Notes under the pieces: model-generated
Database searches by the model: none
Told to the model about the DNA's origin: nothing
What the model saw: the letters and a program-made list of their open reading frames with translations, nothing else
Made by a program: the position numbers and the translations under genes
Shown: in pieces, positions 1 to 11,002 of the stretch
How the letters are laid out: every line of letters starts with the position of its first letter
How positions within the stretch are numbered: position 1 is the stretch's first letter
NCBI GenBank assembly: GCA_022036555.1
Contig: CM039122.1
Location: 54,758,693-54,822,692 of the forward strand
Direction of reading: 5' to 3'
Origin: Microstegium vimineum
Taxonomy: Eukaryota > Streptophyta > Magnoliopsida > Poales > Poaceae
DNA length: 64,000 nt

Positions 1-13
1 TGAAAGTACTGAC

Positions 14-1525
14 TTCTCATATTGGTCTCCTCGTGGCCTTCTCCAAGGAGCAGCTTTGCAGCTTCATCAAGTGAGATCGTGTCAACCTGCTCCAGGTTTA
101 GATTTCATATCAATGGGGCTGATCATGCACGAATCTTCAGGCAGAAATACAGAGCTGAAGAATTTCTCACCTCCATGGTGAGGAAGAGCTTCACGAAATT
201 CTGTGTGAGCAATCCAAGTGACTTTTCCTTCCTATGATCTGAAAATGTAACAACCAAAATTCTGAGTCTGGCAGAAAATATGGAACAGCACATGTAACAC
301 ATGTTAAATCAAAATGAAGCAAATGGCAATGTACCAGATCTAAGGCGACAACGGGGTGCACCAGGTTTGTCAGAAGGATCGTCTACAGTCTGACTCAGTT
401 TCTCGTTATCGATATCAGCACCCGGATTGCCCGATGCATCATCATCTTCGTCATCAGAAATCTTCGCAAAAGAACACCGAAAAAGAAACACTTCGCTTAG
501 TAACTAATCCCTTTGTCCAAAAAAGAATGCAATTCTAGAGTTCAAACATTTTAAGTTTGGCCAAACATATTTTCATCGTAGCACGTATTTTCATAGTATA
601 CCTATATTGTGTCATAAATTTTAATATCTATAGATTTTTGGTACAATTTTTGGATACTTTGACTAGAGGCAGACCTGCCATCTTTTTCAGGACGAAGGCA
701 GTAAAAATTGTTATGGACCAGAATCAGATACATCGGTTCAAACGGAAGGGAAATATCAAAGATAAGAAGTCGTACAGTGGCAGCAGATTGCTGCTCGGTT
801 TGCAGAGGAGCCAAGCCAGACTTCTCTCTAAACGCCCTTTCCTGAGAAGACAAGAGAAATGTCGGGTTAGATGGATGAGATCTACAGTTCTTGATCGAAA
901 TATCACGCAGGGGGGACTAGACGCAGACCTTGAGTTCTCGCAAGGCCATTGGGACTCCGCCGAAACCTATCCAGGTGTAGCGGTTCTTGGCTTTCCTCAC
1001 AAGGATCTTCTCACCACACAAGGGGAATTGAATCAGAACTAGAATCATACTTCATACCCAAACAGACCGCACAAGAAATCAAGAATCATGTCCCGGAAAG
1101 GCAGAAGAAGAAGAAAGAACTAACCCCAACGCTCTCGAGCACGTTGACAATGTCGTAGATCCGGCGCCTCTCCACGCCGAGGCATTTGCCCGCTTCGTCC
1201 AGCCCGATGGACTCCACGTCGTCGCGGTTGTAGAGAACCACGAAGCTAAAAAAGCAGCACGGAGAATTGGGTCAGAACAACAAAGACAGCACCTATAAAT
1301 CTCCAGACGTGTCGAGGCTCACTTGGAGCAGAGGAGGCCGAGCGACTTGTCCTTGCGGCTGTACGCGTGGTGGCGTCCATTGGCGCCACCGCCGCCGCCG
1401 CCCCCCGCATGCATCGGCCGCGGCCGCGGTCGCGCCTGCTGCTGCTGCGGCAATGCTGACGACATCGCCGCCGCCGCCGCAGCGGCCACCGCTACCTCGG
1501 CGACGGAAGAGGAGGACGCCGCCAT
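14..1525 (-). CDS. Atypical E2F transcription factor (E2Fe/DEL-like), 3' end missing
   Basis: Seven exons can be read on the minus strand: 1525-1323, 1245-1125, 1006-929, 841-776, 461-335, 238-171 and 86-14. All junctions are GT/AG with matching phase, and the gene continues past the left edge. The first exon opens with an Ala/Ser-rich stretch starting at the ATG at 1525. It then enters a winged-helix domain containing KSLGLLCSNFVVLYN and RRRIYDIVNVLES, followed by RKAKNRYTWIGFGGVP. A linker with an acidic DDEDDD run leads to a second DNA-binding domain beginning DHRKEKSLGLLTQNFVKLF. Two E2F-type DNA-binding domains are the hallmark of atypical E2Fs, which bind E2F sites as monomers without a DP partner. 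In Arabidopsis the group represses endocycle entry or cell-wall and stress genes (family knowledge). The choice among E2Fd, e and f is not settled. Exon 4's 3' edge is the least certain boundary. Confidence 0.93.
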
Positions 1526-2100
1526 CGACGTTGCCCGTTGCCGATGCCCGCGAGGATTTTGCAGGATTTTGTGTTCGCGTGGTGCGGGTGCGGGTCCTCT
1601 CGGAAGAGGTGGGAATTCCTGGAAGTATTATAGGTGGACGGATCTGACTGACTTGTGTAGGAGGGAGGAGGCCCCGCGCCGGCCGTCGAATGGAATCTGG
1701 AGGGCTCGATTTGGCGCGGTGGTGGCGGCCTCGCCCGCGTTTCAAAATTTTCTCTGTCCGCTCCCCGTGCGGCTACGGCCGTTTCGCTTGAGATCGGCTC
1801 GCACGCAGGCGCAAGGTGTGTGTGTGGGGTGGGGGGGGGGGGGGGAGCCGTGCCCGTGCGTAGGTGAGGGCTTTATTTGGGCTTGGCCAGTTTGAATTGA
1901 AATTTACGGGCCGGGGGTGCCCGTGCGCGGAAGCGACAGTCGGATTCGGAGTTTTTTTTGCGCTGTTGGGTTCGGCTCATCGCGGCGGGCGGGCGCGCGC
2001 GCGTCTCGAGGTCGAAGGGATCTCGTTTAGGAAAACGGCACGTGGAGGAGGCGTTGTGGCGCGGAGGGAACAGGCGTGCCACGTGAGCGCGCGGCGGTTG
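1526..2100 (-). promoter_or_regulatory. GC-rich 5' flank of the E2F-like gene
   Basis: This is the sequence upstream of the E2F start codon, very GC-rich and with no convincing reading frame of its own. It contains a run of 15 G (1831-1845) preceded by a short TG repeat, and an exact E2F consensus (listed separately). I infer that it carries the promoter and 5' untranslated region. No clear TATA box was seen. Confidence 0.5.
1710..1717 (+). promoter_or_regulatory. E2F consensus site TTTGGCGC
   Basis: The octamer TTTGGCGC, an exact match to the plant E2F consensus, lies about 185 bp upstream of the start codon of the E2F-like gene. Arabidopsis E2Fe/DEL1 is known to be controlled through E2F sites in its own promoter, so the same loop is likely here. 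Binding is inferred from the motif only. Confidence 0.6.
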
Positions 2101-2106
2101 GCTGTT

Positions 2107-2545
2107 TGGAGGCCGGTTACTGCTAACCGGCCAAACCGCCCACCACCGGTTCGGTTTCGGTATCGGTTTGAATTCAAATTTTAAATTTAAATTTTAAAAA
2201 ATGAAAATGCTGAAAAAATTCCTAAAAGTTGTACACGTCAAAATAAATAGCAAACGAACTTCAATTTGAAAATTTTGTACACCATTTGACTCTATAAATC
2301 ATGAACTATTTTTAGGAATTTTTTCAACATTTTTGATTTTTTGAAATACAAATTTGAAATTTGGTTTGGGGCGGTTTGGGCGGTTACCGACCAAACCGGA
2401 CGGTAACCGGCCCTAACCGACCGGTTACCGGTCGCTAAGCGTTTGAACTGCGCCGTTTGAAATCAAAATCCAAACCATTCGGTTTGGGACTGGTAACCGC
2501 CGGCCACCGGTTCCCGGTTGAAAAACGGTAGGGTAAACCCTGGTT
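2107..2545. repeat. Foldback repeat with CCGGTT/AACCGG-rich ends
   Basis: The flanks are packed with AACCGG, ACCGGTT and GCCAAACCGCCCA-type words that recur in inverted orientation (about 2120-2160 versus 2365-2540). The AT-rich core has near-perfect inverted arms. A TGAAAAAATTCCTAAAA-type arm at 2196-2229 pairs with a TTTTTAGGAATTTTTTCA-type arm at 2313-2345 around a loop of roughly 80 bp. No transposase and no clean target duplication were found, so the class is open: a foldback or MITE-like element, or a degenerate inverted repeat. Confidence 0.6.
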
Positions 2546-2559
2546 TGGCTTCGGTCATC

Positions 2560-3119
2560 CGCGTCGTCTCGCGGTCTTGCGCCAAATCGCGTACTAGTGA
2601 TTCGGTGAATTGCCGACCTCCTCTCCGAATGAACGAATCGCAGTACTACAGCCCTGTCGTAGAGCCTGTTCTGGGGTTAAATGATTAGTCAAATTAGTTA
2701 AGACTAGCAAATTTGTCCGTGCGATGTAACGGGTGAACAAACTATCAAATATTCATAAAAACATTGATTGGAATGGTACATATCTATTTGTATTTTACCA
2801 ATTATATAAAATTTGAAAGCTATAACTTATTCTATGATGATAGTAACATCCATATTTTAAGTTAATGTTGGTAATTATACAACAATTCCCTATAAAGTTT
2901 GTATCTAATTTAAAATACAATCTTGATAGATTTTACAAAGCACATAGAAAACATTTAGATTTATAACATGAAAAGAATACTACAGATTTATCATAAAATT
3001 ATTTTTCTATCATTAAGCATTTCCAACAACTCCTCAAATCCACTTGGTATTCTTATTTTTTTTAGAAAAAACACGACCTCTTCAACAACTTCTTAAATCT
3101 ACTTGATAAATATACCAAC
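2560..3119. other. AT-rich spacer, transposon-like debris
   Basis: No coding potential was seen. The stretch from about 2689 (ACTAGCAAATTTGTCCGTG followed by TAACGGGTG) resembles a terminal motif common in grass repeats. A related version (GACTAGCTGATTTCC then TTGCAACGGG) recurs at about 34248. Family unassigned. Confidence 0.35.
2579..2586 (-). promoter_or_regulatory. Second E2F-like octamer (GCGCCAAA)
   Basis: The reverse complement of TTTGGCGC occurs about 1.05 kb upstream of the E2F-like start codon, just beyond the foldback repeat. It may be chance in GC-rich DNA. It is listed because the identical octamer sits in the proximal promoter. Confidence 0.3.
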
Positions 3120-3224
3120 TTATGAAACATCGCCTCGGACGGTAAATTTCCGCACTCGCAACTTGGTAAATCCCGCGCCGGGTCCTTTCCCGCGGTGGCG
3201 CCGACTTCCCGCGCGCGCGAACCC

Positions 3225-3735
3225 TTCTTCCCGTGCGAAGTCCATCGCGAGTCCGTCGCGAGGCCATCCGTCCGTCCCGTCGTTCGCCGTGCGCCTGCTG
3301 CCGGTCCGCCGCGATGCCGTACGTCCCGCAGTCGGTCGCGAGGCCATCCGTCCGTGCCGCCGTTCGCCGTGCGACTGCTGTCGGTCCGCCGCGAGGCCGT
3401 CACGCCATTCGTCGTGCGCCTGCTGTCGGCGAAGGCCGTCCGCCGTCCGTCCGCGAGGCCGTCCGTCGCGAGGCTGTTCGTCGTGAGGCCTGCTGCCGGC
3501 GAAGGCCGTTCGCCGTCCGCCGCGAGGCCATCCGCCCGCGAGGCCGTTCGTCGCGAGGCCTGCTGCCGGCGAAGGTCGTCGTCCGTCCGCGAGACCGACC
3601 GCCGTCCGTCCGCGAGGTCGTACGTACACAGGCCGTCTGCCCGCGAGGCCGTCCGCCGTCCGCCCGCCGTCCGTCGCGAGGCCTGCTGCCGGCGAAGGAA
3701 CGAGCCCCTCCTCTGTTCCGTACTGCCGTCCATAG
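3225..3735. repeat. GC-rich degenerate minisatellite
   Basis: About 500 bp are built from imperfect repeats of short words such as CGCGAGGCC, CCGTCCGTCC, CGTTCGCCGTGCG and GGCCTGCTGCCGGCGAAGG. The last word occurs nearly intact at about 3487, 3559 and 3679. A larger unit of about 90 bp is visible at 3250-3400. Long open frames exist in all six frames, but these follow from repeat composition (few TA/TG words) and are not evidence of genes. The edges to AT-rich DNA are sharp. Confidence 0.75.
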
Positions 3736-3740
3736 CACAA

Positions 3741-4200
3741 GGGTGCTAATCTAATTTTATTACTCTTTCTGGATATTTATGCAAAAATGCCTAGACTCAG
3801 AAGTTTACTAATATAGGCTTGGTTAATTCTGAAAAAGTCTAGGGGCTAATCTGCAAAGTTCTCTACCCATACCGGGGCCTTTTCTGTTTTGGCAAGTTGA
3901 AAATATGGAATTGTTGGACACACCTTGTTTTTAACTTGATATATTCTTTTAGCAACTTGTTAAAACATAATATTTAGCAAGTTATTTTTTACCAAATTGT
4001 TGAAGATGGACATATGTAATGATTTCTCTCTCTGCCTTAAACTAAAGGCACGTGGCTCCGCGAAGCGACCAAACAGCCCGGACCTCCGTCGTCATGGTTG
4101 TCATTAGGCAACCATTCTAGGTTGATCGCGATCAAGCTACCTAGACAGGTAACGAACAAATGTGCGTTGCTCGAGAAATAAAAAACAATGTTTAAAGACA
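3741..4200. other. Intergenic, no gene seen
   Basis: AT-rich sequence with small inverted words (TTAGCAACTTG / CAAGTTATTT around 3950-4000). I see no supported gene or complete element. Confidence 0.4.
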
Positions 4201-4690
4201 CTATCTAAAGTTCAATTCCGTAAACACACCTTCAGTCAGGACTGAGCAACCATCTTCAGATAACTGCACGTCTTCAACTCTATCTAGGAATGAAGTACTT
4301 CTCATATAGAAAGAAAAAAAAAACATAAGCCAAGTGTGTAACCGTGTACTACTCGGTTGATTCTTTAGATTTTTCCGATTCTTCGTCCTCTTCTCTGAAT
4401 CTTCTGGATTTTGCTCATTATCTTCTTTTACGGCTTGATCATTGTCCGTTTTGACCACGTTTTCCTCCGCCAAAGCCTTGGTCTCTTCCCTTTCCTCTTT
4501 AGCGCCTCAATCAGGTAATCAAGACTGGCATCCTCCTCGGAGTCAGCGCCGGCGACGTCGGACGGCATGATGTCCAGCTCCGTCAGCCGCAGCTCCTTGA
4601 CGGCGCCGAATGTGTTGATGCTGAGGTAGTTCTCGGTCAAGATCATGAACGCCTCGATGTGCATGTACATCTGCCCCGCTAGATGAGCGC
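4201..4690 (-). pseudogene. Unrecognised coding-like fragment, frameshifted
   Basis: A minus-strand frame upstream (4690 to about 4510) has natural-looking composition with words such as EAFMILTENYLSINTFGAVK and DASLDYLIEALK. It shifts frame near 4495-4505 into a highly charged Glu/Lys/Asn stretch (EEREETKALAEENVVKTDND...). This continues to a stop at 4201 after a possible intron or interruption around 4315-4335. The join reads sensibly only if one nucleotide is added or lost, so it looks like a broken or captured gene piece. I do not recognise the family. It lies next to an LTR-like sequence, which fits capture or truncation by a mobile element. Confidence 0.35.
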
Positions 4691-4861
4691 CGGATCAAGG
4701 TTGTCCACGTGCATGGTTGGTCGTGAAGACGCCGCCGCCGCAAGCCGACCACAACCACGTCCATGAAGTTGAGTAGGCCGGACAGCTAGCGTCCCCTTGC
4801 TGTCCTTACGGGCCGTAGAGCAGGTACCCCCGTTTCCATGGCTTGTCGGGTGCGTCGATAG

Positions 4862-5340
4862 TGTTAGAGTTAGATCTCCTCCCGTTAGGCCCAACGGACT
4901 AACGGGCCCTAGGTCACGCCCTGATCGGGGGCATCCAACCATGTGGTTGGTGGGCCCCCGTCGCACAGTGTTATATAAGGAAGGTGGGGGCCGGGGCGCT
5001 AGACACGTCTCACGAGGTTCACCTGCGCCGCACACCCCACCGACATTCCCTAAACCCTAGACCGATTGATAGGGGGCGCTGCCAGCGGCGGGAAGTGCCA
5101 CCGACGCCGGCGAGCACCCAGTGCGTGCAGATGACGACGGACGCGACGGCTGACGGTACCACGACACCCATGGCCGACGGCGGGATGAACCCTAACACCG
5201 CCGCCGCCACCGCTACTCATCCCGTCGACCCCTCTGGTCTGTGTCTCCTTCTCCTCTCTCTCTCTCTACCCCTCTCTGCATTACATGAACCGTATCTACT
5301 ACTACCCGAACCATCTATCCACTGGATCCGCTCCTAGACG
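4862..5340 (+). mobile_element. LTR-like retroelement 5' fragment
   Basis: The segment starts with TGTTAGAGTTAGATC. It has a TATA-like TTATATAAGG at about 4971 and a CCCTAAACCCTAG word at about 5050. It ends in a pyrimidine-rich tract followed by ordinary sequence. This layout resembles the U3-R-U5 of a grass LTR retrotransposon. I found no second LTR, primer-binding site or polyprotein, so a solo or truncated LTR is the most that can be argued. Confidence 0.4.
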
Positions 5341-8235
5341 ATTCTAAGAACCCATCAGATAGAAGTCCCCTATTACTCCAGAACTCGACAAAGGTCGTCC
5401 ATGATCTTCTTCTTCCATAGCCAGCGTCTCGGACATCTTCGGGTGAACAAAGTTAACGAAGCTCCACGCGTTGTCTTCATAGTATTACGAGTACTGCAAT
5501 ATCCTGTTGTTACTGTAGATCCATGACCATCCTAGATCTTGTGTGTGCCGGCTCTGTTAATCGCACAACCGGCTGTAGATTTATACAATGCAAATCGCCC
5601 GAGTTTGTTTCAAATTCTCACATATTGATATTTCAAAAAAGGAAGTGTTTGGTGTTTTTACGGCTTGCTTAGGACCGGACACAATAATGGACTCCTATTG
5701 CAGACCGTAACAGTTTTGATTTGGTCAATTTGGTTCTCTGCATCTCATGTATCTAATTTGGAAAAGTCTTTGGTTTGTGGCCGTCTCCAACTCTACCGAC
5801 GAACTCATACAACAAAGAAGGTAAGACGGAAAAAAAAAACTCTAGACCAAACAGATAGATGAGAATATGTAGGAGCATATATGGCATTTTGGTTTTATAT
5901 ATCTGTCATCCGAGGTCTGTCGAAATATGATTCGTATTAGTTTATCTTCCGTTATTGACTATATCAAAATATGATTCGTATGGAAAGCCAGTTCTTTTCG
6001 AGTTTGAGTCTCATACACGACATAATAGGTTTTAGAATTGTACTCACTTTCAATTGTCAGGTTGTTAAACGAAGACGAATCAAAGGAATGGATGGACCGA
6101 AAAAAGGCTAGAAATTTTACCTTTTTATTATTAGGTATAGATATAGATTAATTGACTATCTAGTTTGTTAACAACTAGTTCAAAAAATAGCTGAAAAATT
6201 AGTTCTCTTATTTAGATGCATTGGAATTAGATTTAGCTAACATCTAGCCCATGGTATTTCTGGCGTTTCCGCCTGCTGCTGATTACCGTGCCGTCCAACG
6301 TCGGCGTCGGCGTCACCGCGACAGGATTAGACCCAGGAGCAGTAATTTGAATGATTGAATCCTGAAGTTATGAACCCGCCTCGACTGCCCATAACGTGGG
6401 CAAAGATCGATGCTGAAAACAGAAAAGAGAAGATTGAAGCATCGATTTGCACATTGTGAATAGTGATGCTAGGAGAAAATTTATTGGCATCGAGTAATGT
6501 AGCTATCTCGATGTTTAGTTTGCCAACATGTATGCAAAGGAGAGAGAAAAACTGCACATAAGAGATAAACATTGCCTACCGTTGCTGTTGTTTTTACTGT
6601 TTAGTGGGTCCTACGCGATGTCTGCCCTCACCGATGCTTAGTTTGTGCTTTTGGTTTTGGGCATCGATGCACACACTGTGACTAGTAAAATTTATCTGCA
6701 CTTCTTCAGTTCTTCAGCTGTTCAGCAAGGAGCGTGCGTCGTTAGCTCTTTTTCGCTACTCCAGATCTGGAATGGACTGGCCCATCCGTACTATGGCAGG
6801 TCCTGAGGTCCATGCGGCCGCTTTGTATATCTCCGTCCCATCTTGGGCCGTATCCACGGGCCGAGCCATGTCCGAACTGCAAAATTGTCATTTGTGTACC
6901 AGTTACTCCGTCCACTCTAACGTAGAGGTCGTGTGTTTGTTTTGGTGGTTGGGCGTATATGGGTTGTTTACCTCGTTTAGATGTTTGTATATACATCGAC
7001 TTGGGTCAGAGTTGGAAATAGGATGGGCCCAACTCATCCCCTGTTGTTCTATCCAAACACCTGATTGAAGTGATTACCTTTCTTTACTTGGCTGCACTCT
7101 TGCCGCAGATGCAGATGCAGGATGTGAATCGCTCGTTACTGTATAGATAGAACTATTGCAGCCTCGGCTCCTTTAAGCAAGAAGCGAACGTGTGTTCTTG
7201 TCTTGGTTTTTTTTTTCCTCGTCCTCTAATAGACGATTTTGTGTTTGGAATTCTGTTGCGGGCGTGTGTTTCGTCAGAGTTTCTTCCACCCTCTTATTTT
7301 TCTTCTTCATACTCCAGGGGGAAAAAAGCACACTTTGGAATCATGGTAAAGAAAAGAAGCTCACGAACATAGAAGCGCTTTAGCCGGCCTATTTACAAGA
7401 CGCATCCATAGTTCCGTAGGATGGTGATACATTGTGATTACGTTGTATCATAAAGCTAGTTCTTCCTCTAGTTACGATATGGCAAACACAGTGGTCATTC
7501 CCAAATCCCATGCCAAACCCAGCCGTCCAGGACTCCAAGGGGCCTTGCGTGATTGCGTCGGTGTAAAGCGAGGCTGTCTGATCAAGAAGCCTCCCTGGCG
7601 GTCCACCTCAAGATGTGAATGCAGCTTCCGGAGGCGCATAGCATAGTACTCAAACAGCAACCTTTAGAGTGACTCCCATAGAGCCATAGTTCACGCGCGC
7701 GCCATGCTTTCAGCCGTGATGGAGGAAAAGCTTCCAAAAATGACAACACCCATTCCTTAGAAAAAAAATGTTGCAGTGGAGAAGAGAACTACAGCCGCTT
7801 CCATGATAAGACAAACTCACACTTGGAACAGGATGTCTTAAGTCTTATCATGCCTAACCCATCCTGAGTAAATTAGATATGAAGATATTAGGTACCGAGT
7901 AGTTGAGAGGAAAATAATTATATTATGGGAAACATATTGCAAATGTAAATGTAGGTTGGTGGGAAATGAGAGGGAAGCCCCACCTGTCTTAAAAGAGAAA
8001 GATACTCAAACATGCATTGCATACTACGAATTAAGAATTAAGATGGGCATCATAACTTTAAAATCATATCAATGTATTATGTATGAAAAGTACTACCTTT
8101 ATGTTGCATTGTTATTGTCAGCTTAACTTCAGTAATCTATTATTTGGGAATATCTGATTGTCCTAACAACCGTATCTTATGCAACTGACTATATGTATAC
8201 AGAAAAAGATTATCAGAATTTTCATTAACACAGAA
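5341..8235. other. Intergenic and 3' flank of the TOR1-like gene
   Basis: No supported gene. The phrase AAAATATGATTCGTAT occurs twice (about 5925 and 5967), a short internal repeat. The part right of about 7660 is likely 3' untranslated or downstream sequence of the minus-strand TOR1-like gene. A possible extra terminal exon boundary there (ACTCAG near 7866-7871) would add only two codons. Short open frames at 7434-7660 on both strands show no recognisable motif. Confidence 0.4.
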
Positions 8236-10978
8236 TTACCTTGACTTTTGTAAAGTTGTATCCTTCTTCCTGCCTTCTTGAGTAACCATTGTTTTCCCTA
8301 CAGATGAAATGTTTGGCTCGGCTAATGGGTTTGTGACAAACCCACCCTGAAGCCCAAACTTCTGTCTCTCCCATTTGTAAGAAGTTCTGCTCTCATCTGA
8401 GCTGTTTGCTGCGTCTGAGGCAGAAAACCTTGAGGAAGACCTACCACCATTGTGCCTTCTCCAGAATTTTGGGCTCAGAATGCAGCACGTCTTTATACCA
8501 GGCTCCCTGTTTGACATCCTTCCTGAAGAGAAGGCCAAATCACGAGAGATCTCATCCAAAGCCATCTCCAGCCCATGCACTCTTGTCTCCAATGAATTCA
8601 TACCATTCTCCGACTTCCCCATAAATTTCTGATAAACAAAAGGAATAAGAAATTTCAGATTCACTTCCAGTAAATTTCACGATGACTAATACATATATGC
8701 CTTACAGAAAGTTAATTGCACATGGCAGTTGCAGCTAAATCAGCACAGCAAGATGATAATATGCATGCCTTTCATGTCACTACTAAAATATTTGTGCATG
8801 GTTAAGCTTAGCAATGTAATATAATGTAGGGAACATGAACAGCAACTTGACATGTGCTACTATATGTATATGACAATGTCTTGTCCTGAAATAATCAAGT
8901 TCAAATCTGACCCAACGTGTCACTAATACTGAAAAGTTAATGTTGGATGGAAACATCAATTTTTAAGTAGCAGTCCCTTTCCAGTATTCTGAAACAGGAG
9001 CTAATATTACCCTCTTCTTGCAACCAAGTATCCAAAAACCAAATAACCCACTTTCAGCATGGATAAACTTCAGTTACAAAATGTTTTCTCTGGTATAACT
9101 TAGTAATCAGGGGAGAAGTTAGTAATAATTATTTATTTCTGGAAGAAATGTGTAATGATTACAAGCCATATAAATCTCGCAAGAGAACTGTAAAATATAA
9201 GAACCAACAGAACAAAGGAAAATTACCTGGAGAAGATCCAGTAAACTGCTTTGCTGATTTTCAATCTGAAGGAGCTGCGTCCTTATTTCTGACAAGCTCT
9301 CATCCTTGTGAACTGCATACCTTTCCGATCCACCTTCAACTTCTGAAATCTCTTCCAAATTACCACCGCCCTCGTAGGGAACAACTCGTGACCCCGCTTT
9401 GTGTCCAGCCAGCTTGGCCGACCTATCCTCGCTGCCTTGGAAGAGTGTCCTCCCAGCCTCCAGTCTGTCTCTCACATTGCCTCCTTTCAGTAGCTTCTCC
9501 TCCGTCACCACTTTGATTGGGGTAGCATTCGGGGCAACAGCAATCTCAACCTTGTAGTCACAATTATTTGCTTGGCGCACTTTGCGATATGAAGGTGGTG
9601 ACAGCTTCTTGGTCCTGATGGATGAAAGACTGTTTGTCTTGGTGACACTGGGTGAAACATCAGGCGGAGATGATCTGCTTGCATGTAATCTGCTCCTTGT
9701 TGCTGATGGAACTGAGTTTGAGCCCAGCGACGCAGCCGGATATCGCCCATCACTTGCACTCCCTGATTAGTTACAATATAATTTGTATAAAAAAAAAGAA
9801 ATAGGTGTAGCATTTTACCCACCTATTCTATTCATCAAGACTTTATTATAAGTAAACAACAAGACTCTTGTGTGGTTCTTTACCTATTGCAACGTAAACA
9901 AATTTACCAGATCTGTACATGCGAAACTAGTAGCAAGTAGCCAAGTACAGCTAAAACCACAAAGGGAATGCCCCTCACCTGTAAGAGAAGATCTTCGTTG
10001 TGACTGGGACGCTGGTGGCGGAGCGGAGGAACACTCGTCCTCTTCAGCGCCCGGGATCTCCTTCCACGCCTCAATCATCCGGTTCATGGACTCTCGCACA
10101 ATCTTGACCTGCATTGAATCGTTTTGATACTCAGCCCCACAGTCAGATCCATAAAAAATATCAATAGTAAGATCCCAACCAAATTCAGGGCCAACCTTGT
10201 CAAACCTTCTGGCCTCGAAGAAGGTAACGCAAGAGGATTTGTACGTCGTGAGAAGATCCGTGTGCACTAGTGCCAATGCAGCAAGCGCCTCCGCCGCGGC
10301 CTTCCTCGCTGACCAGTCATCGCTAGCGATTGCATCGCGGAGGCACGGGATGGAGGCGGTGACTTCGGCATCGCCGGCCGTGGCCGCGGAGGCGCCGATG
10401 AGGGTGATGAGCGCGGGCTTGGCCTTGAAGGCATTGCTGCGAAGTAACTTGAGGAGGCGCGGTTGGAGCTTGTGGAGGTAGGAAGCGAGGTCGGCAGTGA
10501 CGGCGGACGCCTCGACGGCGGCGGCCGTGGCGAGCGCGGCCGCCAGCTGCGCGCACTGGTCCTGCTCGTGGAGGAGCGCGTCCGTGAGGGGCCGGAGCGC
10601 GGCGGAGGCCGAGGCCGAGGCCGCCGCCGCGGCGCGCGCGGTGTCGACGAGCGCGGCGCGGACGGAGGAGTCCTGGTCCCGGACGCGGCGGAGCGCGGCG
10701 GCGAGGATGCGCGGGACGAGCGGGGCCACGGCGTCGCGCGGGTGGGACGCGGCGACGAGCGCCAGGGCGCGCAGCGCGTGGCGGCGGAGCGGGGTCTTGT
10801 CGGTCGGGCGCGCGTCCGAGACGGCCGAGACGAAGGCCGGGAGCTCGTCCGGCTCGAGCGCGCGCGCGATGGCCTCCAGCTCGGCGGCCGCCATGGCCTC
10901 TGTGTCGCGGTCGGAAAGCTTGAGGAGGCAGCGGTTCACGCGCTGCTTCAGCGGCTCGCGCCGCGCTGTGGTGCCCAT
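8236..10978 (-). CDS. TORTIFOLIA1/SPIRAL2-like microtubule-associated protein
   Basis: Four exons on the minus strand: 10978-10196, 10108-9979, 9762-9227 and 8628-8236. All have GT/AG borders and consistent phase and give a protein of about 613 residues. The start is the ATG at 10978, beginning MGTTARREPLKQRVNRCL. Residues 1 to about 270 are an Ala/Leu-rich HEAT/TOG array ending FFEARRFDK, then VKIVRESMNRMIEAWKEIP, typical of plant TOR1/SPR2 relatives. A Ser-rich basic linker follows (exons 2-3). Near the end of exon 3 and in exon 4 is a helical coiled stretch (QLLQIENQQSSLLDLLQ, then MNSLETRVHGLEMALDEIS) and SSGRMSNREPG. The family binds cortical microtubules, often minus ends, and affects growth handedness (known for Arabidopsis). 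This copy looks like the shorter TOR1-like class lacking a long C-terminal domain. Note that the stop overlaps a good splice donor (AAG then GTAATT). Confidence 0.92.
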
Positions 10979-11002
10979 GGCTGGCGCGAGAGCCACGACC
11001 AC

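Noticed and set aside
1293..1895. Long overlapping frames on both strands over the E2F 5' region
   Set aside because: They are compositional shadows of GC-rich exon 1 and its promoter. Only the frame with E2F motifs and matching splice sites is supported.
3062..3754. Frames of 100-220 residues on all strands
   Set aside because: Arg/Ala/Gly-rich translations of the minisatellite, with no protein motif and no start context. Repeat composition explains them.
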